Below are positions 8,749 to 17,632 of a DNA stretch of 64,000 nt, in pieces. Within the stretch, counting starts at the first letter, position 1. Every line of letters begins with the position of its first letter. The notes beneath the pieces were generated by a model. That model was not told where the DNA came from and did no database searches. It worked only from the letters and a program-made list of their open reading frames with translations. Position numbers and translations under genes: made by a program. The DNA lies in assembly GCA_963733505.1 (NCBI GenBank), contig CAVTDW010000008.1, forward strand, positions 281,953 through 345,952. The letters run 5' to 3'. Source of the DNA: JALYXV01 sp963733505 (lineage in GTDB: Bacteria; Actinomycetota; Acidimicrobiia; Acidimicrobiales; Palsa-688).

Positions 8749-9444
8749 ATGGGAGTGGGTCATGACCGCTGGCTGCGGATGTCTCACGCGCTCGCTGGCG
8801 CCCACCCGGCGGCGAGAGGGTTGTGCTCGGCGTGTGCGGAGGCGCTGTCAGTCACCGGCGTGGGGATCACCCTGATAGCCGCCGGCGGCACCCAGGTGCC
8901 GATGTGCGCCTCGAGTCCCACCGTCGGGCTGTTGGAGGAACTCGAGTTCACCCTCGGGGAGGGACCGGCGACAGACGCCCACCAATGGGGGGTACCCGTG
9001 CTCGAAGGCGACCTGTCGCGTGCGCCACCGCTGCGCTGGGCAGCGTTCTCGGGTTTGGCAGTCGATGCCGGAATCGGAGCCGTCTTCGCCTTTCCGCTGC
9101 GCCTGGGCGCGGCCCAACTTGGGGCGCTCATTCTGTACCAGGATCATTCCGGGGATCTTGGCTATGACCACCGCTGCGATGCGCTCGTCGCCGCCGAGGT
9201 CATCACCCGGGCAATCGTGTCCAGGCAGGCCGGAATACCGGAGGAGGCGTTGCTGGCCGAGTTCGCCGACGACCGCGCCTTCCACGCCGAGGTCCACCAG
9301 GCCTCGGGCATGGTCTCAGTACAGCTCGGTGTCGGTGTCGGCGATGCCTTGGCCCGGCTTCGGGCCCGTGCCTTCGCCGCCGACCGGCCCATCGGGGAGG
9401 TGGCCGCCGACATCATTGCCGGTCGGTTGCGTTTCGATGCGTGA
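8749..9444 (+). CDS. GAF-ANTAR RNA-binding response regulator (first of pair)
   Basis: A 231-residue cytoplasmic sensor. A GAF domain occupies about 15-165 (GVGITLIAAGGTQVPMC, FTLGEGPATDAH, FAFPLRLGAAQLGALILY). The C-terminus (about 175-228) is an ANTAR three-helix domain: VHQASGMVSVQLGVGVGDALARLRARAFAADRPI then EVAADIIAGRL. ANTAR proteins act by binding twin hairpins in nascent RNA to prevent termination; GAF supplies ligand or redox input (family knowledge). The next gene has the same architecture and follows after 76 bases, so they may be co-transcribed. The ATG follows GGAGCGTCT, a weak ribosome site. Confidence 0.85.
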   Translation: MGVGHDRWLRMSHALAGAHPAARGLCSACAEALSVTGVGITLIAAGGTQVPMCASSPTVGLLEELEFTLGEGPATDAHQWGVPVLEGDLSRAPPLRWAAFSGLAVDAGIGAVFAFPLRLGAAQLGALILYQDHSGDLGYDHRCDALVAAEVITRAIVSRQAGIPEEALLAEFADDRAFHAEVHQASGMVSVQLGVGVGDALARLRARAFAADRPIGEVAADIIAGRLRFDA

Positions 9445-9520
9445 CCCGACCACCCTGGTCGGTCGAAACGACGGATGGGTACAATTGCTCCGAACTACAT
9501 GCATGAAAGGGGGTCAAGAA

Positions 9521-10312
9521 GTGGCCACTCGCGAGGAAGTGCTGGCGCGAACGTTCGTTGAGTTGGCCGACACCCTGGTCGACGACTTCGACGTCATCGA
9601 AGTGTTGACGATGCTGAGCGAACGCTGCGTCGAAGTCCTCGGCGCGTCGGCGACGGGGATCCTCTTGGGCGACCAACGAGACAGCCTGCAGATGATCGCC
9701 GCGTCGAGTGAGCAGGCGCAGTTGTTGGAGCTGTTCCAGCTGCAGAACCGCGAGGGGCCATGTCTTGACTGCTACCGCACTGGACAGCCCGTCGTTCATC
9801 CCGATCTGGCGACGGAGAATCCCTGGCCGCGCTTTGGGGCGGTCGCCCTGAAGGCCGGATTACCGTCCGTGCACGCGTTTCCGATGCGGCTACGGGATCG
9901 GGTCGTGGGCACTCTCAACCTCTTCATGGGTCAGGTCGGACCCTTGTCGGTCGCCGATATCGTCGCCGCCCAGGCGCTCGCCCACGCCGCATCCATCGCC
10001 GTATTGCAGGACCACGCCGCCCTCGATAGTCGCATCAAGGTCGGCCAGTTTCAGCATGCCCTGAACAGCCGGGTCGCGATCGAGCAGGCCAAAGGTGCCC
10101 TTGCCGAACGGGCCGGGATAACCATGGACGAAGCGTTCGCCGGACTCCGGCGCCACGCCCGAAGCCACAACTTGAAGCTGAGCTCACTCGCCGTATCTCT
10201 CGTGGAGCGCACCCTCTCCGAAGCCGAGCTCGCCGAGATCGTCCAGAACACCAGGACCGCAGCCTGCAATCGGCGGGAACGGCCGCCAGCCCCGTCGCGC
10301 GAAGGCCGATAG
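9521..10312 (+). CDS. GAF-ANTAR RNA-binding response regulator (second of pair)
   Basis: A 263-residue paralogue-like partner of the preceding gene. The GAF domain spans about 10-165 (LVDDFDVIEVLTMLSERCVEVL, GASATGILLGD, NREGPCLDCYRTGQPV, AFPMRLRDRVVGTLNLF). The ANTAR domain spans about 185-240 (NSRVAIEQAKGALAERAGITMDEAFAGLRRHARSH), closer to the classical consensus than the first gene. A CLDC pair in the GAF pocket could be redox-sensitive, but that is inference. Start: the GTG at 9521 sits 7 bases after AAAGGGGG; ATG 9503 is the alternative. The protein ends with a short Arg-rich tail. Target RNAs are not evident in the window. Confidence 0.9.
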   Translation: MATREEVLARTFVELADTLVDDFDVIEVLTMLSERCVEVLGASATGILLGDQRDSLQMIAASSEQAQLLELFQLQNREGPCLDCYRTGQPVVHPDLATENPWPRFGAVALKAGLPSVHAFPMRLRDRVVGTLNLFMGQVGPLSVADIVAAQALAHAASIAVLQDHAALDSRIKVGQFQHALNSRVAIEQAKGALAERAGITMDEAFAGLRRHARSHNLKLSSLAVSLVERTLSEAELAEIVQNTRTAACNRRERPPAPSREGR

Positions 10313-10558
10313 GCACAAGCAGGTCAGCCGCCCGGGGCGGTCTCCGAGCGGGATCTGGGCTCGTCGGCTGCAAATGCACTAGCGCCCCGGTGCCAGATCC
10401 TCGAGCAATGAGGAGACCCATGGAACAGGCCACTGAAAGGACGAAACGGAGACGGCCGTCTCGCTCCGCCTGGTGACGCTCGAGGACGAGCCCGGCCGGA
10501 GCGCCAGTCGTGGCGCCCATCGGTGAGATCCGGCCGCCAGCTGGGTGCGACGGCCTCG

Positions 10559-11476
10559 CTACACCCCGGCAGTGGTGAGCATGATCGACGCCTCGGCCGC
10601 GAACAGCGCCGCCAGCTCCTGGTCCTTGGTCGCAAAGGCAGCAGTGGCCCGGGAGTAGATGTTCAAGGAGCCGACGGGGCGGCCTCCCGAAAGCAACGGC
10701 GATGACAGGATTGCATTGATCCCCAGCGCCACCGCCATCGGAGTGAAGGCGGGCCACCGGGATTCGGCGGCCAGGGATGCGATGTGAAACCAACGTCCTT
10801 CGAGTGCGGCGTCGATACAGGGCCCCTCGCCGGTTGCGTACTGGTCGGCATCCATGTCAGAGATGGTCTGGTCGGTGGCGGCGACCGTCGTGAGGCGTCC
10901 ATCGCGCCGAAGCGACACGCTGACGCCATCGGCACCACCGACGGCGGCCGACACCAGTGCCACGACCATGCGTAGGGTGCCGTCGAGCGTTCCCCGATCG
11001 GACGGCGGGGGCTGGTTGCCCCACCGGCCATGCGCCCGGTCAAAGGTTCCGAGCGTGGCCTGTTCCTCGGGCTGGTCAATCGACTGTTCTGGGCCAAGAC
11101 GGGTGGTGCCCGGTCCAGTGGCGCGCCCGGAATCGAGCCTGGTGTTCTCCATGACGACGACCATGGCCCACTCCGGTCGGTCCAGGATGAGGCGGACGTC
11201 CTCCGAGGGCGAGCGGACAGCGAGGGTGCCACCCGACGAAGCCAGGCGGTTTGCCCCCGCGGCGATGACGCGCAAACCGGACGCACCCATGGACTCAAGT
11301 TCCGCCAGGTCAACGACGACCGTTCGGTGTCCTCGGTCGATCAGGGCGTCGATGATCCCACCCAGTTCCCGGGCCGTGAGCAGCCCAAGTACCCCCGTGA
11401 CGCGTACCACCACCTGCCGTCCGTCGAAGCAAACAGAAAGAACGAACGCCTCGAATGGATCGTTGGCCAGCGTCAC
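10559..11476 (-). CDS. STAS-GAF fusion signalling protein
   Basis: A 305-residue cytoplasmic protein. An N-terminal STAS domain (about 10-110: VVVRVTGVLGLLTARELGGII, VVVDLAELESMGASGLRVIAAG) is joined by a polar linker to a C-terminal GAF domain (about 160-300: VSAAVGGADGVSVSLRRDGRL, YATGEGPCIDAALEGR, SPLLSGGRPVGSLNIY). The STAS loop ESMGASG keeps the serine position phosphorylated in SpoIIAA-type antagonists. Such fusions could couple ligand sensing to partner-switching. It converges on the GAF-ANTAR pair and shares a GEGPC motif with the second of them, so the four genes look like one signalling neighbourhood. No kinase or sigma factor is adjacent. Confidence 0.82.
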   Translation of the reverse strand: MTLANDPFEAFVLSVCFDGRQVVVRVTGVLGLLTARELGGIIDALIDRGHRTVVVDLAELESMGASGLRVIAAGANRLASSGGTLAVRSPSEDVRLILDRPEWAMVVVMENTRLDSGRATGPGTTRLGPEQSIDQPEEQATLGTFDRAHGRWGNQPPPSDRGTLDGTLRMVVALVSAAVGGADGVSVSLRRDGRLTTVAATDQTISDMDADQYATGEGPCIDAALEGRWFHIASLAAESRWPAFTPMAVALGINAILSSPLLSGGRPVGSLNIYSRATAAFATKDQELAALFAAEASIMLTTAGV

Positions 11477-11735
11477 GATGCGGGGCCCCGCTGGCTGTCA
11501 GCAGCGTGTGGGGCAGCAGCCAGGGCGCTGCCGATGTTGACCTCGTGGCGACGTCTCTCTGGCTGGCTCGGCATTTGCTCTCCGGACGGGTGGTCGATGC
11601 GTCGAACGTCACCGGGGTCCGGGGTGAGCTCGGGACCCTGCGGGGTACCAAGTTCGAGGGTAACAGTGCGCGATTGCTATCCGGCCAGCAGCCCAAAGCG
11701 ACGGACGACGGGCGGCTGCCCGAAAAGCGCTCGGC

Positions 11736-12458
11736 TCATGGCGAGGAGTCGACGCCGGGAGAACCAGGTGGCGGCTCGGCCTCATGGACTTCGAGGCGGT
11801 AGCCCCGGCCTGGTTCGGTGTGGAAATAGCGGGGCCGAGCGGGGTTAGGTTCCAGCTTCTGGCGGATCTGGGCCATGAAGACCCGCAGGTAGTGCGCCGC
11901 GTTCTCGTAGCCCGGACCCCAGATCTCGGCCAGGAGCTGCTGCTGGGTGACCAGCTGGCCCTGATGGCGGGCCAGAACCTCGACCAGGTGCCACTGGGTG
12001 GGGCTCAGGCGGACCTCACCTTGGTGATTGACCACCCGCTGCGCCGCCAGGTCGATGGTGAAGTGCTCGGTGGTGACCGTCGCCGGGCCTCCGCCGGTGT
12101 CGCTGCGGCGCAGGGCGGCCCGGATGCGCGCCAGCAGCTCGCCCATTCCGAACGGTTTGGTGACGTAGTCGTCGGCGCCCGAGTCGAGCGCGGCCACCTT
12201 GACGGCTTCGGCGTCCCGGGCGGACAGGACGATGATGGGGACGTTGCTCCAGGTTCGCAGCCCCTGGGCCACCCGCACTCCGTCGATCCCGGGCAGGCCG
12301 AGATCGAGGATGACGACGTCGGGGTGCTGTCGGCGGACCATGTCGAGCGCCTCTTCGCCGCTTGCCGCGACATCCACGTCGTAACCCCGTGCCCGCAGGC
12401 CGATATCGAGGGTCCGTCGCATCGGCAACTCGTCCTCGACCACCAGAATGCGGCTCAC
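11736..12458 (-). CDS. kdpE: KdpE response regulator (OmpR family)
   Basis: A 240-residue DNA-binding regulator, partner of the sensor KdpD. The receiver domain (1-120) has MSRILVVEDE, phospho-acceptor Asp in VVILDLGLPG (about 51), and YVTKPFG with the conserved Lys. The winged helix (about 135-225) shows LSPTQWHLVEVLARHQGQLVTQQQLLAEIWGPGY and GRGYRLE, the KdpE subtype signature. Unusually, the gene is not behind kdpD: it lies on the opposite strand, about 1 kb before the kdp operon. A 23-codon remnant of another kdpE occupies the expected site after kdpD. It probably activates the divergent kdpFABC operon under low potassium or high salt. Confidence 0.95.
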   Translation of the reverse strand: MSRILVVEDELPMRRTLDIGLRARGYDVDVAASGEEALDMVRRQHPDVVILDLGLPGIDGVRVAQGLRTWSNVPIIVLSARDAEAVKVAALDSGADDYVTKPFGMGELLARIRAALRRSDTGGGPATVTTEHFTIDLAAQRVVNHQGEVRLSPTQWHLVEVLARHQGQLVTQQQLLAEIWGPGYENAAHYLRVFMAQIRQKLEPNPARPRYFHTEPGRGYRLEVHEAEPPPGSPGVDSSP

Positions 12459-12856
12459 GGTGTGGGCGACGAGCGCCGGGTCAAGACCGGTCGATACGGC
12501 GGCGCGTCGGCCACTGATTTGACCCTCGCGGAACCTCGTTCGTCATCGTCGCGAGGGTATCGCCGCTACTCCCTCGTCCGGGGCGGCGGCCGTGCCGACG
12601 TGGTCGGTGACGTGCCGCAGTGCAAGCGAGTCGGGCCGACCTCCTTTTCTGGTGACTACGGGGAAATGGTTCCTTCGGGCTATTGCTGGTCGGGGGATGA
12701 CCGAGGACACTGTCGATGGATCGTTGACATCGTCCGGCCTGCGGCGCGGGGTTTGTTGGCCTCGTGCGGAAGGTCGACATCGACGATCGGTGCCACCTTG
12801 GCACCGACGCCCGAACTCGTTGGGCTGACTTGGCGTATGGGACGGCGGTAGCGGCG
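12459..12856. other. Region between kdpE and decayed gene
   Basis: About 400 bases. It must hold the kdpE promoter on the minus strand. Open frames on both strands are arginine-rich and lack family signals or ribosome sites. I see no strong repeat or terminator. Confidence 0.4.
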
Positions 12857-13302
12857 GTGGCGATCATTCCCAATACGGAGCAAGCGGACTCGTACCTTGG
12901 CCCACGCCCGCGTCGCCGTGGCCGTGGCTATGCGGCACTGGCTCTTGCTTTTGTCGTAGGCGTGGCCCTTCTGGTCGCCATGGTCGGGCAACGCTCGGCA
13001 CCCGTGGCCGTGGTCGGGGCGCACTCGTCGGGACAGGCCCGGGGTTCGGACACTGCGGCGTCGCGCCTCGCTGCCGAACAACAAGCCCGGCGGTCGGCAC
13101 CCTCGACGCCGCGGTCCGCGTCGACGGAACCGACCTGCTCAACTCCGGTGTGCTGGCAGCCAACAAGTACTGGATGACGATGCCCGCGCTGCCCACCGCC
13201 CGAACCCTGTACACCGAGTTCAACGGAAGCTGGAACTATGTCCAGGCCATCTCCTTCACCGTCGCGCCCGTCGGGCACCGCTTAATCGCATCCGTTTGTT
13301 AG
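12857..13302 (+). pseudogene. Decayed exported protein with partial CAP-protein-type repeat
   Basis: Broken gene in two frames. The first frame (GTG 12857; open upstream to 12764) encodes a basic stretch and a strong membrane or signal segment (YAALALAFVVGVALLVAMVG) then a polar tail. From about 13087 the other +1 frame encodes VGTLDAAV, then GTDLLNSGVLAAN, MPALPTARTLYTEF and AISFTVAP, ending at TAG 13300. That second part matches the C-terminal half of the repeat found twice in the CAP-domain protein at 60296-61312 (TDLLNSGLL, VPALPGSQPLWARIYSY, FSATG). The front half of the repeat is missing, so this looks like a deletion remnant rather than a simple sequencing slip. Confidence 0.6.
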
Positions 13303-13334
13303 CAGTACCTGACCTCTGACGGTCATGTACTGCT
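13301..13334. repeat. 14-bp inverted repeat after decayed gene
   Basis: AGCAGTACCTGACC (13301-13314) and GGTCATGTACTGCT (13321-13334) pair over 14 positions with one mismatch around a 6-base loop. There is no T-run afterwards. It could be a terminator, an operator between kdpE and the kdp operon, or part of the kdp leader RNA. Confidence 0.6.
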
Positions 13335-13517
13335 ATGAAGCCACGCCTTCGATGACTGTGGGATAGCTGGGGTGGCTCGGACGAGCATGAAGGGGGGCAC
13401 GTCAGAAACGGACGGGGAGATGCCTTCGCGTTAAGGAAGCGCAAATGTTTGGCGCCCCGCGTATAGGGCGCGTAAATGTCGATAGACAGCGGGTCGTGGC
13501 AGCAGTACGACAGACCC
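13335..13517 (+). promoter_or_regulatory. kdp operon leader region
   Basis: About 180 bases upstream of the first small kdp-associated gene, including G-rich runs and TTAAGGAAGCG at 13431-13441 that can pair imperfectly with CGCTTAA at 13279-13285. The promoter and KdpE site should be here, but no canonical hexamer pair stands out. Confidence 0.35.
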
Positions 13518-13691
13518 ATGACGGATCTGTTGTTCGTGGCCATGATCGTTGGGTTCTTTCTGCTGGCCGGTCTGTTCGTACGGGGCTGCGATCGGATCAT
13601 CGGCGCCGACGAGGAAGCCCCCGCGTCGACACCAGCGACGACCCCCGACGAGCACGAGCACGAGCACGAGCACGCGGAGGTAGCGGCGTGA
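13518..13691 (+). CDS. Small His/Glu-rich membrane protein of the kdp operon
   Basis: A 57-residue protein. One transmembrane segment (LLFVAMIVGFFLLAGLFV, about 4-21) is followed by a cytoplasmic or external tail ending in a repeated EHEHEHEH metal-chelating-like motif. Its stop overlaps the kdpF start by 3 bases, so it is the first gene of the kdp operon. Small proteins of this length occur before kdpF in some actinobacteria; function unknown. The ATG at 13518 places the hydrophobic segment at the N-terminus. The in-frame start at 13476 is possible but adds a polar leader. The His-Glu run might bind divalent metal, which is inference. Confidence 0.65.
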   Translation: MTDLLFVAMIVGFFLLAGLFVRGCDRIIGADEEAPASTPATTPDEHEHEHEHAEVAA

Positions 13692-13777
13692 CTGGCGATG
13701 ACGTCGTCGGTCTGATCATCGCGGTGCTCCTACTCGGCTATTTGCTCTTCGCATTGCTGGCACCGGAGAAGTTGTAA
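13688..13777 (+). CDS. kdpF: KdpF, small subunit of K+-transporting ATPase
   Basis: A 29-residue single-span peptide (VTGDDVVGLIIAVLLLGYLLFALL then APEKL) matching KdpF in length, hydrophobic core and the terminal P-E-K/R motif. KdpF stabilises the KdpFABC complex in the membrane. It starts with GTG at 13688, overlapping the previous stop, and its TAA overlaps the kdpA ATG by one base, so it is translationally coupled on both sides. Confidence 0.92.
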   Translation: MTGDDVVGLIIAVLLLGYLLFALLAPEKL

Positions 13778-15502
13778 TGACGACCGCGGGATGGGCTGAG
13801 TTGGCGATCCTGATCGCGGCCATCGCGGTGACGACCCCGCTGCTGGGCGCCTACATGGCCAAGGTGTACGACCCGACACTTGGCCGGCCCCGTGGGGACC
13901 GGGTGTTCTCGGCCATCGAGCGACCTATCTACCGGATCTGCCGGATCGACCCGGACAGCGAGCAGCGGTGGAGCACCTACGCGTTGTCGCTGCTGGCCTT
14001 CAGCCTGGTGTCGGTCCTGATCCTGTACGCCCAACTGCGACTGCAGGGGCACTTGCTACTGAACCCCGACCAGTACAAGCGGGATCGAACCGAAGCTGTC
14101 ATTCAATACCGCCGTCAGTTTCTTGACCAACACCAACTGGCAGGCCTACGGCGACGGCGTGATGAGCCAGCTCAGCCAGATGACCGGCCTGGCATTCCAC
14201 AACTTCGTGTCCGCAGCCGCCGGGGCGGCGGTGGCGGTGGCCTTCATCCGGGGGCTGATCCGGCGCAAGGCCGCCACCCTTGGCAACTTCTGGGTCGACC
14301 TCATCCGGACCTGTGTGCGCATCCTTTTGCCACTGGCATTCGTGGCCGCCATCGTGTTGATGAGCCAGGGCGTGATCGACAATTTTCACGGTGGCCGGGC
14401 GGTCACCACCGTCGCCGGCCAGACCCAGACCATCCCGGGCGGCCCCCTGGCCAGCCAGGAAGCCATCAAGGAGGGCGGCCAAAACGGCGGTGGCTTCTTC
14501 GGCACGAACTCGGCGCACCCCTTCGAGAACCCCAATGGCGTGACCAACCTGGTCGAGATCTGGCTGATGCTGGCCATCCCCTTCGCCTTCACGTACACCT
14601 TCGGGAAAATGGCCCGCAACCAGAAGCAGGGGTGGGTGGTGTTCGCCACCATGTTCGCGCTGTGGCTCGGAATGCTCCTCGTCATCGCACCCCTCGAAGC
14701 CCGGGGGAGCCCGCCGCTGACCATCGGTGGCGCGGATCAGCGGACCACATCGTTGCAGGCGGGGGGAAACATGGAGGGCAAGGAGACCCGGTTCGGCCCA
14801 GTCGGCTGCGGATACTTCGCGGCCTCGACGACCAGCACATCTGACGGCGCGGTCAACTGCCAGCACGACAGCCTGACACCGATCGGTGGGGGCACCGCAC
14901 TGGTCAACATGATGTACGGCGAGATCAGCCCCGGAGGTACGGGGTCGGGCCTGTTCGGCATGCTGATCTTCGCGCTGCTGGCGGTCTTCATCGCGGGGCT
15001 GATGGTGGGCCGCACGCCGGAGTTCCTGGGCAAGAAGATCCAGGGGCCAGAAATGAAGCTCGTCGTGCTGTATTTACTGCTCCCGGCGATCTTCATCCTG
15101 GGCTTCGCCGGGGCGGCCATGCTCGTACACAGTGCGTTGAACTCCCGCCTCAATGCCGGTCCCCACGGGCTCAGCGAGATCGTGTACGCCTACACCCAGG
15201 CATTCAACAACAACGGCTCGGCCTTCGGCGGCCTCACCGCCAACACCGCGTGGTACGACACCACCCTCGGGATCGTGATGCTGGCCGGGCGGTTCCTCCC
15301 GATGATCGCGGTACTGGCCATCGGCGGTTCGCTGGGCCGCAAGAAGGTGGTGCCCGCGACGGCCGGCACCTTCCCGACGGCCACGCCGCTGTTCGGCGGC
15401 CTGCTGTTCGGCGTGGTCGTCATCGTGGTCGGGCTCACCTATTTCCCAGTCGTCGCACTGGGCCCGGCGGTCGAGCATCTCGCCGGCCACTTCGGCTTGT
15501 AA
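13777..15502 (+). CDS. kdpA: KdpA, potassium-binding channel subunit (one frameshift)
   Basis: Channel-like subunit that binds and translocates K+. The first frame runs MTTAGWAELAILIAAIAVTT through LLLNPDQYK; then an extra C at about 14080 shifts it, and the +1 frame continues GIEPKLSFNTAVSFLTNTNWQAYG to the stop at 15502. Removing that base gives a 574-residue protein of normal KdpA length. Selectivity-filter motifs are visible: TNTNWQAYG, GGGFFGTNSAHPFENPN, and NNNGSAFGG. Without the correction both fragments would be inactive, yet kdpB and kdpC are intact, so an assembly error is more likely than true loss. Confidence 0.9.
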
Positions 15503-15517
15503 GGGACCAGAGAGTAA

Positions 15518-17632
15518 ATGACTGTCATTCCTGAAACATCGACCATCATCGGCATTTCCCCGCCGCCGGACCCGCCGCCGGAGCGCCCGCCCAAGGTGCG
15601 CACCAAGCCGGGGGTGTCGCTCTTCGAGCCGAGCATCGTGCGCCGGGCAGCACGCGACGCATTGGTGAAACTCAATCCCCGCCACCAGATCCGCAATCCG
15701 GTCATGTTCGTGGTCCTCGTTGGCAGCGTGTGGACGACGGTCCTGTTCGCTCGCGACCTGGGCAAGGCCACCACCTCCGACAGCGTGTTCGTCGGGCTCG
15801 TGGCCGCGTGGTTGTGGTTCACGGTCTTGTTTGCCAACTTCGCCGAGGCGGTGGCCGAAGGGCGCGGGAAGGCCCAGGCCGACACGCTGCGAAAGACTCG
15901 CTCGCAGACCGTCGCCCACATCCGTCATGCCGACGGCACGACGACCGATGTGGCGTCCACCGACTTGACGATCGGCGACCTGTGCGTCGTCGGTCCGGGC
16001 GAGCTGATACCGGGCGACGGCGACGTCGTCGAAGGCATCGCCTCGGTCGACGAGTCAGCCATCACCGGGGAGTCGGCCCCCGTCATTCGGGAGTCGGGCG
16101 GAGATCGCTCCGCCGTGACCGGTGGCACCCGGGTGCTGTCGGACCTGATCGTGGTGAAGATCTCGACCCGCCCCGGCGAGAGCTTCATCGACCGCATGAT
16201 CGCCCTGGTCGAGGGGGCCAGCCGGCAGAAGACGCCCAATGAGATCGCCCTCAACATCTTGTTGGCGGGACTGACCATCATCTTCTTGGTGGCGGTGGTC
16301 ACGCTGCAACCCTTCGCCCACTACTCCAACGCCGCCCAGAGCATCACCGTCCTGGTGGCCCTGCTCGTGTGCCTCATCCCGACGACGATCGGCGCCCTCC
16401 TCTCGGCCATCGGGATCGCCGGTATGGACCGGTTGGTGCAGCGCAACGTGCTGGCCATGTCGGGCCGGGCGGTGGAGGCGGCGGGCGACGTCTCGACGTT
16501 GTTGCTCGACAAGACGGGCACCATCACCTTCGGCAACCGCATGGCGTCGGAGTTCCTGCCGGTCGGGGGCTGTTCTGAAGCCGCCCTGGCCGAGGTGGTG
16601 CTGCTGTCCTCGCTGGCCGACGAGACCCCAGAAGGCCGTTCGATCGTGGCCCTGGCCAACGAGCGCTACGGGTTGCAAAGCCGGGAACTCCCCGGCGCCG
16701 AACTGGTCCCCTTCACCGCCCAGACCCGCATGTCGGGAATCGAGTGGGAGGGACGGTCGATCCGCAAGGGAGCGGCGGACTCGGTGCGCCGTTGGGTCGG
16801 GGAAAAGGGGGGCCCGCTCCCCGAGGACCTGGGTCCCATCGTCGAGCGCATCGCCATGTCGGGCGGCACCCCGTTGGTAGTGGCCGAAGGAAACGGCATT
16901 CTCGGCGTGATCCACCTGAAGGACACCATCAAACCGGGCATGGTCGAGCGCTTCGCCGAGATGCGGCTCATGGGCATTCGTACCGTCATGATCACCGGCG
17001 ACAACCCCCTGACCGCCAAAGCCATCGCGGAGGAGGCCGGCGTCGACGACTTTCTGGCCGAAGCCACCCCAGAGGACAAGATGGCCCGAATCCGAGCCGA
17101 GCAGGCGGGCGGGAACCTGGTCGCCATGACCGGCGACGGCACCAACGATGCCCCGGCGCTGGCCCAGGCCGATGTCGGCGTGGCCATGAACACCGGCACG
17201 CAAGCCGCCAAGGAGGCGGGCAACATGGTCGACCTCGACTCCAATCCGACCAAGCTGCTGGAGATCGTCGAGATCGGCAAACAGCTGCTGATCACCCGCG
17301 GATCGCTGACCACCTTCTCGATCGCCAACGACGTCGCCAAGTACTTCGCCATCATCCCGGCGATGTTCCAGAACGTGTTCCCGGCATTGAAGACGCTGAA
17401 CATCATGAAACTCGACAATCCCCACTCCGCCATCCTGAGTGCGGTCATCTTCAACGCCGTCATCATCGTCGCGCTCATCCCCATCGCGCTGCGCGGTGTC
17501 AAGTTCCGACCCATGGGTGCCGCCGCGGTCCTACGCCGCAACCTGTTGATTTACGGCGCCGGGGGGATCGTCGCCCCGTTCGTGGGCATCAAGTTCATCG
17601 ACGTCGTCGTCGCCGGATTGGGGGTGAAGTGA
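15518..17632 (+). CDS. kdpB: KdpB, P-type ATPase catalytic subunit
   Basis: A 704-residue P1A-type ATPase energising K+ uptake. Seen in order: a Pro-rich N-terminus, first membrane pair (about 60-105), actuator motif TGES (in SAITGESAPV, about 187-190), membrane segment with the PTTIG motif, phosphorylation motif DKTGT (about 332-336), and hinge motif GDGTNDAPALAQADVG (about 542). The C-terminal membrane helices end near 700. All catalytic residues are present and length is typical. A ribosome site AGAGAG precedes ATG 15518. The stop overlaps the kdpC ATG (ATGA). Confidence 0.97.
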   Translation: MTVIPETSTIIGISPPPDPPPERPPKVRTKPGVSLFEPSIVRRAARDALVKLNPRHQIRNPVMFVVLVGSVWTTVLFARDLGKATTSDSVFVGLVAAWLWFTVLFANFAEAVAEGRGKAQADTLRKTRSQTVAHIRHADGTTTDVASTDLTIGDLCVVGPGELIPGDGDVVEGIASVDESAITGESAPVIRESGGDRSAVTGGTRVLSDLIVVKISTRPGESFIDRMIALVEGASRQKTPNEIALNILLAGLTIIFLVAVVTLQPFAHYSNAAQSITVLVALLVCLIPTTIGALLSAIGIAGMDRLVQRNVLAMSGRAVEAAGDVSTLLLDKTGTITFGNRMASEFLPVGGCSEAALAEVVLLSSLADETPEGRSIVALANERYGLQSRELPGAELVPFTAQTRMSGIEWEGRSIRKGAADSVRRWVGEKGGPLPEDLGPIVERIAMSGGTPLVVAEGNGILGVIHLKDTIKPGMVERFAEMRLMGIRTVMITGDNPLTAKAIAEEAGVDDFLAEATPEDKMARIRAEQAGGNLVAMTGDGTNDAPALAQADVGVAMNTGTQAAKEAGNMVDLDSNPTKLLEIVEIGKQLLITRGSLTTFSIANDVAKYFAIIPAMFQNVFPALKTLNIMKLDNPHSAILSAVIFNAVIIVALIPIALRGVKFRPMGAAAVLRRNLLIYGAGGIVAPFVGIKFIDVVVAGLGVK

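Noticed and set aside
11455..11802. Plus-strand frame between the STAS-GAF gene and kdpE
   Set aside because: It overlaps both genes antisense and shows no family features.
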